A stretch of 12,296 bases of DNA from an uncultured Selenomonadales bacterium (GTDB taxonomy: Bacteria; Bacillota; Negativicutes; Selenomonadales; Selenomonadaceae). Position numbers and translations under genes: made by a program. Below are positions 1 to 5,643 of the stretch, piece after piece (positions within the stretch are counted from its first letter, which is position 1; each line of letters starts with the position of its first letter). The notes below the pieces were generated by a model that saw only the letters and a program-made list of their open reading frames with translations, was not told the origin of the DNA and did not search any database. The DNA is taken from NCBI GenBank assembly GCA_937877655.1, contig CALFJC010000144.1, positions 1 to 12,296 on the forward strand, read 5' to 3'.

Positions 1-186
1 AAATTTGAAGTCGGGCAACGCGTAGAATTTTTTCAACCGCACGGCAAAACTTTTTTGCAAAAAATAATTTCAATGCGAGATGCGAACGGGCAGGAAATTT
101 TATCCGCGCCGCACGCCCAACAGATTGTAAAAATTCCTGTCGTCGAGCCCGTCGAAACTTGGTCACTGATGCGGGAGGTAATTTGA
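1..186 (+). CDS. U32 family peptidase, C-terminal fragment (probable tRNA hydroxylation protein TrhP-like)
   Basis: Frame 1 is open from the left edge to a TGA at 184-186 and gives 61 residues of a protein that begins outside the window. It reads VGQRVEFFQPHGKT near the start and, later, APHAQQIVKIPV followed by PVE. This is the small C-terminal beta domain of the U32 family (YegQ/TrhP, YrrO), which normally ends with a phrase of the type VEFFQPGG... APHPQQ... VxxPVE. Characterised members act with prephenate in 5-hydroxyuridine formation at tRNA position 34; others are annotated as collagenase-like peptidases. The catalytic part is not in the window, so the branch cannot be assigned. The stop overlaps the putative TTG start of the next gene, which suggests one operon. 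Family is likely, exact function open. Confidence 0.8.
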   Translation, partial: KFEVGQRVEFFQPHGKTFLQKIISMRDANGQEILSAPHAQQIVKIPVVEPVETWSLMREVI

Positions 187-1313
187 ACTTGGAAAAATTT
201 ATCGAACTCATTAAAGATATGCACGATGAATGTTACGAAAGGGTTTTTGAAAAAATTGTTTCGGAGCGAATCCCCGTTGCGATGTTCTCCGTCACCGATC
301 CTCAAAATGCTCTGCAGACGGCAAAGAAAGCAAAGTTCAATGTGTCGCACTTTATAACTTTGCCCGAAATTGAAGACAGCGAGGCGCAATTTAAAATCAT
401 TTCTTTTCACGACGCAATACGTCAACATTTTCGTCCGGAATATATTTTCGCATTGACTCAGCTCGATACTCGTTTTGCCGCAAAAAATTTTCCGTCAAGC
501 AAGGTAATTTTCCCCGAAAGAGATGACACTCAAAAAATTTACGACTCTTTTATGAGCAATTTGCCCGCGCTGAAAAAATTTTATGATACGCTGATTGACG
601 AAGAATCCCGCAAAACTTTTCGCGGCTATTGGCTCGGCAACGTCTCAAATCAACTCTGCAAACTTCATCACTCAAAAAATCCTCATTACATGACGCCCGG
701 CTTTATCCCCGAACGCGGCGCGATTGTCATTGACGGCGGCTCTTACGACGGCGGAACTTGTTTGCGATTCACCGAACGCGGTTATAAAGTTTACGGCTTT
801 GAACTCGATAAAAATCTTTTCAAATATGCGGCAGAACTTGCCGAACAAAAAAATTTCGTTGTGGAAAATGTCGGGCTCGGCTCTTACAGACATGAAGTAA
901 AATATATGCCTCTCAACGGCGGCGCGACTCACATTGACGATTACGGTTCCGAGTCCGCGCAGGTTATCACGCTTGACGAATATGTTCGCGAAAAAAATTT
1001 GCCCCGCGTCGATTTCATAAAGTTGGACGTGGAAGGCTCCGAGCTTGAGGTTTTGAAAGGTGCAGCGACGACGATAACGCGTTTTAAGCCGATTCTTGCA
1101 CTAAGTGCCTATCACAAGTTGGAAGATTTTTGGACGCTGATGGATTTTGTCAAGGAATTGAATCCCGCATATGAATTCGCGTTGCGTCAATATCATGTTT
1201 CGGTTGAAGACGAGCCTTTTGCTGTCGGAGAAGAATTCTTAAAAGATTTGGAAATTTTGGAGCTGGAGCCGTGGTACAAATTTTACGGCGAGTGCGTATT
1301 GCTTGCGCGTTAG
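183..1313 (+). CDS. FkbM-type SAM-dependent methyltransferase with N-terminal extension
   Basis: 376 aa from the TTG at 183. The C-terminal half is a class I methyltransferase of the FkbM family. It has motif I VIDGGSYDGG (about residues 182-191), an acidic FELD after the next strand, VITLDEY (261-267) and the FkbM hallmark FIKLDVEGSE (278-287), followed by LKGA. A later LRQYH resembles the end of FkbM domains in related proteins. The first 170 residues are not a domain I recognise; they contain SVTDPQNALQTAKKAK, which looks like a nucleotide-binding or sugar-gene-associated helper region. FkbM enzymes O-methylate sugars or small molecules; the substrate here is unknown. A frame extension back to TTG 159 exists, but GGGAGG at 173-178 lies inside it, so TTG 183 (spacing 4) or TTG 189 (spacing 10) is the likely start. 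Confidence 0.85.
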   Translation: MNLEKFIELIKDMHDECYERVFEKIVSERIPVAMFSVTDPQNALQTAKKAKFNVSHFITLPEIEDSEAQFKIISFHDAIRQHFRPEYIFALTQLDTRFAAKNFPSSKVIFPERDDTQKIYDSFMSNLPALKKFYDTLIDEESRKTFRGYWLGNVSNQLCKLHHSKNPHYMTPGFIPERGAIVIDGGSYDGGTCLRFTERGYKVYGFELDKNLFKYAAELAEQKNFVVENVGLGSYRHEVKYMPLNGGATHIDDYGSESAQVITLDEYVREKNLPRVDFIKLDVEGSELEVLKGAATTITRFKPILALSAYHKLEDFWTLMDFVKELNPAYEFALRQYHVSVEDEPFAVGEEFLKDLEILELEPWYKFYGECVLLAR

Positions 1314-1325
1314 GAGTTGAGGTTT

Positions 1326-1673
1326 ATGAGTTTCTGGAGAAATATTTTTGGCGGCGCGGCGGAAGATGCCGAGACTGTCGAGCCCGTCAACATTGAAAAT
1401 GCCGTTCGCAAGGCGGGGCGAGCCGAAGGGCGCGTTCAAGGCGTCGGCTTCAGATTTTTTGTTCAGAGCAACGCCAAAAGTATGGGTTTGACGGGCTGGG
1501 TAAAAAATATGAGTGACGGCTCCGTTACAATGGAATTGCAGGGCGAGCCGCAGACGATTGAACGCCTTATCGCCAAAATAAAGCGCGGCAACGATTGGAT
1601 CAAAGTCACGAATTTTGAGGAAAGCGATTTGCCCGTTGTGAAAGGGGAGAATAAATTTGCCATCAGGTACTGA
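1326..1673 (+). CDS. acyP: Acylphosphatase, copy 1 (N-terminally extended)
   Basis: 115 aa. It carries the full acylphosphatase signature: GRVQGVGFR with the phosphate-binding catalytic Arg at residue 43, then GWVKN with the catalytic Asn at 61, DGSV, and a C-terminal FAIRY strand. Acylphosphatases hydrolyse carboxyl-phosphate bonds such as those in acetyl phosphate and carbamoyl phosphate, and usually have 90-100 residues. This one carries about 25 extra N-terminal residues (MSFWRNIFGG followed by an acidic stretch). ATG 1326 is chosen because GGAG at 1313-1316 lies 9 nt upstream; the in-frame TTG at 1317 is too close to that site. It is followed by a second acylphosphatase whose ribosome binding site lies inside its last codons. 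Both catalytic residues are present, so it is probably active. Confidence 0.9.
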   Translation: MSFWRNIFGGAAEDAETVEPVNIENAVRKAGRAEGRVQGVGFRFFVQSNAKSMGLTGWVKNMSDGSVTMELQGEPQTIERLIAKIKRGNDWIKVTNFEESDLPVVKGENKFAIRY

Positions 1674-1947
1674 AATTGTTCGCAAGGCGGGGCGTGCGGT
1701 CGGGCGTGTTCAAGGCGTCGGATTCAGATATTTCGTCCGCAATTCGGCAAAAATTCTCGGTGTGACGGGCTGGGTAAAAAATATGGAAGACGGCTCGGTT
1801 AAAATGGAAATGCAAGGCGAGCCGCAAATTATCGAACAACTGATTGAGAAAATAAAAAAGGGCAGAGGACGAATTAAAGTCAGCGAACTTGAACTGTCCG
1901 ATTTGCCCGTTGCGGAAGGAGAGAAAAATTTTGCAATCAGAAAATGA
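1657..1947 (+). CDS. acyP: Acylphosphatase, copy 2
   Basis: 96 aa, starting with TTG at 1657 and overlapping the end of copy 1 by 17 nt in another frame. The site GGGGAG at 1644-1649, 7 nt upstream, is formed by the codons for KGE in copy 1. It has GRVQGVGFR (Arg 24), GWVKN (Asn 42), DGSVKME and a C-terminal FAIRK, and has the normal family length. It is clearly a tandem paralogue: the 17 nt beginning at 1678 repeat those at 1404 (unit about 274 bp), and most of the protein aligns without gaps. Differences are mostly conservative, with a more basic surface (KIKKGRGR). Whether the two enzymes differ in substrate cannot be read from sequence. Confidence 0.9.
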   Translation: MPSGTEIVRKAGRAVGRVQGVGFRYFVRNSAKILGVTGWVKNMEDGSVKMEMQGEPQIIEQLIEKIKKGRGRIKVSELELSDLPVAEGEKNFAIRK

Positions 1948-2407
1948 CGGCTTAAACGTCAAAAGGATTTTGGTATTGAACGGACCGAATTTGAATTTAT
2001 TGGGAACACGCGAGCCGGAAATTTACGGTTGGACGACGCTTAACGACATAAATGAAATTTTGCGCGAGCGGGCAAAGGAAAAGGGCGTTGACGAAATAGA
2101 TTTTTTGCAGTCGAATTTTGAAGGGGAATTGGTCGAGGCGATACAAAAAGCCCGCGGGCGTTACGATTTTATTTTGCTGAACGCGGGCGCGTTGACGCAT
2201 TACAGCATTGCGCTCCGAGATGCGATAGCCGCCGTGCCCGTGCCCGTGATTGAGTTGCACTTGTCTAACATTCATCGCCGCGAAGAATTTCGCCAAAAGT
2301 CGGTTATCGCGCCGGTTGTCATGGGACAAATTTGCGGCTTCGGCGTCGACAGTTATATTGCCGCGCTTGACATTGCCGTTCGCAAATTGCAGAAGGATTC
2401 AAAGTAA
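1931..2407 (+). CDS. aroQ: 3-dehydroquinate dehydratase, type II
   Basis: 158 aa. It converts 3-dehydroquinate to 3-dehydroshikimate in the shikimate pathway as a cytosolic dodecamer. Visible motifs are the N-terminal ILVLNGPNLNLLGTREPEIYG (active-site lid with the conserved Arg and Tyr), LQSNFEGEL, LNAGALTHYSIALRDA, the catalytic-His segment ELHLSNIHRREEFR, and a C-terminal GFGVDSYIAAL. TTG 1931 is chosen because AAGGAG at 1916-1921 sits 9 nt upstream, inside the end of acylphosphatase copy 2; this start gives about the usual family length plus about ten residues. The frame continues upstream to 1889, but that would run through the acylphosphatase gene and lacks its own site. The order aroQ - peptidase - efp matches the conserved Firmicute arrangement (yqhS-yqhT-efp in Bacillus). 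Confidence 0.95.
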   Translation: MQSENDGLNVKRILVLNGPNLNLLGTREPEIYGWTTLNDINEILRERAKEKGVDEIDFLQSNFEGELVEAIQKARGRYDFILLNAGALTHYSIALRDAIAAVPVPVIELHLSNIHRREEFRQKSVIAPVVMGQICGFGVDSYIAALDIAVRKLQKDSK

Positions 2408-2419
2408 GGGACAAGGGAG

Positions 2420-3514
2420 ATGGGAAAAGAGATTAATACAAATTTCGATTTCACGGAGCGGCTGGCGAATCTTTATGAAAAAATTTTCGTTGAAGAAGTC
2501 GACGCGCTCTTAATTACAAAAATTCCCAATGTAACTTATTTCAGCGGCTTTCGCGGCGACAGTTCGGCTTTGTTGGTCGGGAGAAATTTTCGCAAGCTTA
2601 TAACCGACGGCAGATATATTGAACAGGCTAAAATCGAGGCTAAAAATTTTCAGATTATCGAGCAAACCGAAGGGCTTTCAAAAAAAATCGTCGAGGAACT
2701 GAAAAATTCCGGCTGTAAAAAAATCGGCATTGAAGGGCTTGTCATGACGGTTGCCGAGCACGATTATCTTGCAAAAGAACTTAAGGGCGTCGAGCTTAAA
2801 TCGATTGAAATTGACAAATTGCGGCAGGTCAAAGACGCGGCGGAAATTTCTTGCATAAAAAGAGCTTGCGAAATTGCCGACAGTGCTTTTGAAAAAATTT
2901 TAGGCTTCCTTAAGCCCGAAGTCAGCGAGATTGAAGTTGCCGCCGAGTTGGAATATTTTATGCGGAAATTCGGCTCCGAGCGCGCCGCTTTTACTACGAT
3001 TGTCGCTTCGGGTTGGCGCGGGAGTCTTCCGCACGGAATTGCAACCGAAAAAAAAATCTGCGCGGGCGAATTGGTTACAATGGATTTCGGCGCAGTTTTT
3101 AATGGTTATTGTTCAGACATGACGCGGACAATTTGTGTCGGCAGGGCTTCGGCTGAACAGAAAAAAATTTATGACGCCGTTTTTTCCGCGCAGATTTACG
3201 GCTTGGAAGTTATCACGGCTTACAAGGGCGGCAAGGATATTGATGCGGCGGTAAGAAAAATTTTGGAGGACGCGGGCTTCGGGAAAAATTTTGTTCACGG
3301 CTTGGGGCACGGCGTCGGGCTGGAGATTCACGAAGAGCCGCGCCTTTCAAAGCGCAGCAAATGCGAAAGTCTTTTGCCGAATATGATTGTTACGGACGAG
3401 CCGGGACTTTACATTGAAAATTTCGGCGGCGTAAGAATTGAAGATACAGTTTTGGTGACGCAAGGCGCGGCGCAACCTTTGACGCTTTCGCCCAAAACTT
3501 TGATCGAGTTATAA
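2420..3514 (+). CDS. M24B Xaa-Pro peptidase (aminopeptidase P / prolidase family)
   Basis: 364 aa, two domains. Residues 1-130 form the creatinase-like N-terminal domain (NVTYFSGFRGDSSALL, ITDGRY). Residues 140-364 form the pita-bread catalytic domain. All five dinuclear metal ligands are visible: D222 (MDFGA), D233 (CSDMTRT), H297 (GLGHGVG), E327 (TDEPG) and E341 (VRIEDT). The accessory histidines H205 (LPHG) and H304 (EIHEEP) are also present. It is predicted to cleave X-Pro bonds in peptides in the cytosol. Length and position between aroQ and efp match YqhT-like proteins. ATG 2420 has AAGGGAG directly adjacent and TAAGGG 9 nt upstream at 2405-2410; the latter overlaps the aroQ stop, implying coupled translation. 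Confidence 0.93.
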   Translation: MGKEINTNFDFTERLANLYEKIFVEEVDALLITKIPNVTYFSGFRGDSSALLVGRNFRKLITDGRYIEQAKIEAKNFQIIEQTEGLSKKIVEELKNSGCKKIGIEGLVMTVAEHDYLAKELKGVELKSIEIDKLRQVKDAAEISCIKRACEIADSAFEKILGFLKPEVSEIEVAAELEYFMRKFGSERAAFTTIVASGWRGSLPHGIATEKKICAGELVTMDFGAVFNGYCSDMTRTICVGRASAEQKKIYDAVFSAQIYGLEVITAYKGGKDIDAAVRKILEDAGFGKNFVHGLGHGVGLEIHEEPRLSKRSKCESLLPNMIVTDEPGLYIENFGGVRIEDTVLVTQGAAQPLTLSPKTLIEL

Positions 3515-3518
3515 ATTT

Positions 3519-3576
3519 AGATGGCAAGATGAAAAGAGGTTAATGTTTTACTTTCAATCTTTCCATCTCGCCATCT
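3519..3576 (+). promoter_or_regulatory. Long imperfect hairpin in the efp leader
   Basis: Positions 3519-3537 pair with 3558-3576 over 19 positions, with 17 Watson-Crick pairs and two A-C mismatches, around a 20-nt loop (3538-3557). The right arm belongs to an 11-nt direct repeat, TCTTTCCATCT, at 3558-3568 and 3574-3584, so part of the left arm can pair with either repeat. No T-run follows, so it is not a normal intrinsic terminator. It sits between the peptidase stop and the efp ribosome binding site at 3594-3598. It may be an RNA processing site, an attenuator or a small palindromic repeat; the function is not known. Confidence 0.55.
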
Positions 3577-3607
3577 TTCCATCTAATAAAAATGGAGGTT
3601 GATACCA

Positions 3608-4165
3608 ATGATTTCAAGTACAGATTTTCGGACGGGATTGACGATTGAGATTGACGGGATGGCATGGCAGGTTGTCGAGTTCCAACACGTAAAACCCGGC
3701 AAAGGCGCGGCGTTTGTCCGCACGAAAATTAAAAACGTCGAGACAGGCGCGGTTGTCGAACGCACTTTCAATCCCAATGAAAAAATGCCGCCCGCTCGCC
3801 TTGACACCGCAAAAATGCAATTCCTTTACGAAGCCGACGGGCAATATACTTTCATGGACACGACGACTTACGAGCAAATTGAACTCACAAAAGAGCAACT
3901 CGGCTCCGCGCTGAATTATTTGATGGAGAACATGGAAGTCAATCTGCAGACTTTCAAGGGGCGCATTATCGGCGTCAATCTTCCTAATTCCGTTGAATTG
4001 AAAGTTACCGAATGCGAACCCGCCGTTAAAGGCAACACCGCGACGGGCGCAACGAAAAATGCGACGCTGGAGACGGGCTACGTCGTTCGTGTGCCGCTTT
4101 TCATTAACGAAGGCGACGTTCTCCGAATTGACACGCGCACCGGCTCTTACATTGAACGCGCTTAA
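3608..4165 (+). CDS. efp: Translation elongation factor P
   Basis: 185 aa, exactly the usual EF-P length. EF-P binds between the ribosomal P and E sites and relieves stalling at polyproline. The KOW-like N-terminal domain carries the loop HVKPGKGAAF with the modifiable residue Lys 32, a lysine rather than the Arg of the EarP type. The C-terminal OB domain ends with the family signature GATKNATLETGYVVRVPLF and DTRTGSYIERA. ATG 3608 is chosen over the in-frame TTG 3599 because GGAGG (3594-3598) is 9 nt upstream of the ATG and touches the TTG. It is the last gene of the aroQ-peptidase-efp run and is followed directly by a strong terminator. Its last 54 nt, including the stop codon, are duplicated downstream at 4360-4413. 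Confidence 0.97.
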   Translation: MISSTDFRTGLTIEIDGMAWQVVEFQHVKPGKGAAFVRTKIKNVETGAVVERTFNPNEKMPPARLDTAKMQFLYEADGQYTFMDTTTYEQIELTKEQLGSALNYLMENMEVNLQTFKGRIIGVNLPNSVELKVTECEPAVKGNTATGATKNATLETGYVVRVPLFINEGDVLRIDTRTGSYIERA

Positions 4166-4185
4166 AAAATTTTGGATAAAAAATT

Positions 4186-4220
4186 AATCTGTTCTTCGAG
4201 ATGAGGAGCAGATTTTTTTT
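4186..4220 (+). terminator. Intrinsic terminator after efp (copy A)
   Basis: A 12-bp stem starting with AATCTG at 4186 and closing with the arm GAGGAGCAGATT, a 5-nt loop (GAGAT), and an eight-T run at 4213-4220. It includes G-U pairs where copy B has a G-C pair. It ends efp transcription and lies immediately before a promoter. Confidence 0.88.
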
Positions 4221-4221
4221 G

Positions 4222-4230
4222 TGGTATAAT
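4222..4230 (+). promoter_or_regulatory. Extended -10 promoter A (drives the truncated copy)
   Basis: TGGTATAAT is a perfect extended -10 (TG-N-TATAAT) with no good -35 upstream, since that region is occupied by the terminator. The transcription start would be near 4237, about 29 nt before the mini-ORF start. The same element recurs at 4471-4479 in the second copy of the duplication. Confidence 0.7.
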
Positions 4231-4265
4231 TAGCCGCGTAAAAAATTTTTTCGGAGGAAAGTTTT

Positions 4266-4379
4266 ATGGCTTCAAGCAAAGGACGAATTTATTCACTGGA
4301 CATGTTACGCGGCGTGTTCGTAGCGACAATTTTTTTCTTCGACGCGCCGCCCGCCGAAAGGCGACGTTCTCCGAATTGA
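4266..4379 (+). pseudogene. Truncated 5' copy of the acyltransferase gene (37-codon mini-ORF)
   Basis: It starts with ATG 4266 after a good GGAGG (4253-4257, 8 nt spacing). It reads 31 codons of the acyltransferase N-terminus (IYSLDMLRGVFVATIFFF is the first membrane segment), then runs out of frame into duplicated efp sequence, adding RRRSPN before TGA at 4377-4379. The product would be a single hydrophobic helix with a basic tail. As a gene for the acyltransferase it is a dead fragment. As a transcription unit it is complete, with promoter at 4222-4230 and terminator at 4435-4469. Its four coding differences from the full-length gene are all synonymous. It may be simple debris, or a small membrane peptide or small RNA. 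Confidence 0.8.
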
Positions 4380-4413
4380 TATGCGCACCGGCTCTTACAT
4401 TGAACGCGCTTAA
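4360..4413 (+). pseudogene. Duplicated efp 3' remnant
   Basis: The last 18 codons of efp, including TAA at 4411-4413, repeated in copy B of the duplication. One change is synonymous and one turns Thr into Met (DTRTG to DMRTG). There is no start codon or ribosome binding site in this frame, and the mini-ORF reads through it in another frame. It is non-functional as efp. Confidence 0.9.
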
Positions 4414-4434
4414 AAAATTTTGGATAAAAAAATT

Positions 4435-4469
4435 AATCTGCTCTTCGCAATGAGGAGCAGATTTTTTTT
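4435..4469 (+). terminator. Intrinsic terminator (copy B)
   Basis: The same 12-bp hairpin as at 4186, with AATCTGCTC pairing to GAGCAGATT, the stem extended by CTC/UUC pairs, loop GCAAT and eight T at 4462-4469. It lies downstream of promoter A and the mini-ORF, so it would end that short transcript about 230 nt after its start, and lies just upstream of promoter B. Confidence 0.9.
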
Positions 4470-4470
4470 G

Positions 4471-4479
4471 TGATATAAT
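4471..4479 (+). promoter_or_regulatory. Extended -10 promoter B (drives the full-length acyltransferase genes)
   Basis: TGATATAAT, again TG-N-TATAAT, directly after the terminator. The predicted start is near 4486, giving a leader of about 27 nt before ATG 4513. No clear -35 box is seen. Confidence 0.7.
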
Positions 4480-4512
4480 TCGCCGCGTAAAAAATTTTTG
4501 GGGGAAAAATTT

Positions 4513-5631
4513 ATGGCTTCAAGCAAAGGACGAATTTATTCACTGGACATGTTGCGCGGTGTGTTCGTGGCGACAATTTTTTTCTTCGACGCGCCGCCTG
4601 CCGAAATGTATCCGATACTTATGCACTCGCAATGGGAAGGTTTCACGCTGGCAGAATTTGGTTTCCCGCTGTTCGCGTTTATCATGGGCGTTTCAATGGC
4701 AATTTCACTTTCGCGCCGCAACCCGCCCTTGAAAAAACTTTTAAAACGTGTGGCGATAATTTTTGCGCTCGGAATTTTTCTCGGCACTTTGCCGCATATT
4801 TTTTCGCTGATGTTCGTTGAAAATTTTACTTTGAAAAATTTTTTCGACAGTGCGATTGTTCACGGACGATTGTTCGGAGTTTTTCAGCGGCTCGCTCTGA
4901 TTTATTTGTTCGCCGTTTTGTTGGTGAGAGGAATTAAAAACGACATAAAAATTTTTGGCGCGGCATTTGTTTTGCTGGCGTTGTCTTCGGCGAGCTATCA
5001 CATTTACGCGCCCGATAATCCTTTTGCCGTTGAACACAACATAAGCCGCGCAGTCGATTTTATTTTTCCCGGCGCGAATCATATTTATTTGCCGACTCAC
5101 GACCCCGAAGGACTTTACGGCACGATTTCGGCGACGGCTTCGGTTTTGTTCGGCTATTTGGCAGGAAAAATTTTAATCGACAATGCAAACCTGCGCGACA
5201 GAATTTTTTTTATGATTGCGGTTGGAGTTGTGCTTTTAATTGCGGGCGGAGTTTGGAGCCGCTTTGATATTATCTGCAAAAATTTATGGACGACGCCTTA
5301 CACGCTGATAAATGCGGGCGTCGATTTCATTTGGCTGGCGATTTTCATGAAACTGTTCGATTTCAAATTTCCGAAGGGAAAAATTTATGATTTGCTTATT
5401 GCCTTCGGAAGGAACCCGCTGTTTTTTTTCTTTGCAAACAGCGTGATTGTCCTTTTCCTGTTTATCCTGCCCGTCGGCGACACCAATGCTTATTTTTGGC
5501 TCCATCAACATACGACGGCAAAAATTATCTCGCCGGAATTCGGCACGACATTATTTTGTTTGCTGTGGACGATTCTTTGGTTTCCCGTTGCGGAAATTTT
5601 TCACAGGCTTAATCTCGTGATAAAAATTTGA
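4513..5631 (+). CDS. Polytopic acyltransferase-like membrane protein, HGSNAT/DUF5009 (YeiB-related) family, copy 1
   Basis: 372 aa, about ten hydrophobic segments. Family features in order: RIYSLDMLRGVFVATIFFFDAP (first helix), MHSQWEGFTLAEFGFPLFAFIMG (matches the conserved H-x-x-W-x-G-x-T-x-A-D/E-x-x-FP stretch whose His is proposed as the acyl-carrying residue in heparan-alpha-glucosaminide N-acetyltransferase), GRLFGVFQRLALIYL, HDPEGLYGTISATASVLFGYLAGK, IAGGVWSRFDIICKNLWTTPY and FGRNPLFFF. The family transfers acetyl groups across the membrane to sugars; the substrate here is unknown. ATG 4513 follows only a weak GGGGGA; an in-frame TTG at 4498 lies within that site and was rejected. A second paralogue follows 12 nt later. 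The gene start is duplicated upstream. Confidence 0.83.
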   Translation: MASSKGRIYSLDMLRGVFVATIFFFDAPPAEMYPILMHSQWEGFTLAEFGFPLFAFIMGVSMAISLSRRNPPLKKLLKRVAIIFALGIFLGTLPHIFSLMFVENFTLKNFFDSAIVHGRLFGVFQRLALIYLFAVLLVRGIKNDIKIFGAAFVLLALSSASYHIYAPDNPFAVEHNISRAVDFIFPGANHIYLPTHDPEGLYGTISATASVLFGYLAGKILIDNANLRDRIFFMIAVGVVLLIAGGVWSRFDIICKNLWTTPYTLINAGVDFIWLAIFMKLFDFKFPKGKIYDLLIAFGRNPLFFFFANSVIVLFLFILPVGDTNAYFWLHQHTTAKIISPEFGTTLFCLLWTILWFPVAEIFHRLNLVIKI

Positions 5632-5643
5632 GGAGGATTTTTC

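Larger units (their letters stand above)
4111..4606 (+). repeat. 248-bp tandem duplication spanning the efp 3' end to the acyltransferase 5' start
   Basis: Copy A (4111-4358) and copy B (4359-4606) align end to end with a period of 248 nt, falling to 247 after small indels. Each holds the last 54 nt of efp, the terminator, the extended -10 promoter, a ribosome binding site and the first 31 codons of the acyltransferase gene. The junction near 4356-4360 joins GCCGAAA of the acyltransferase to AAGGCGACG of efp with a 2-nt overlap (AA), consistent with microhomology or slippage. Differences are limited: two in the efp tail, several in the terminator and leader, and four in the coding start. Confidence 0.95.

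Noticed and set aside
1239..1962. Minus-strand ORFs of 148 and 99 codons opposite the acylphosphatase genes
   Set aside because: They are mirror frames of the duplicated acylphosphatases, similar to each other only because the sense genes are paralogous, and have no ribosome binding sites.
3519..3576. Intrinsic terminator between the peptidase gene and efp
   Set aside because: The stem is long, but it contains mismatches, has a 20-nt loop and is followed by CCATCTAATAAAAATGG rather than a T-run.
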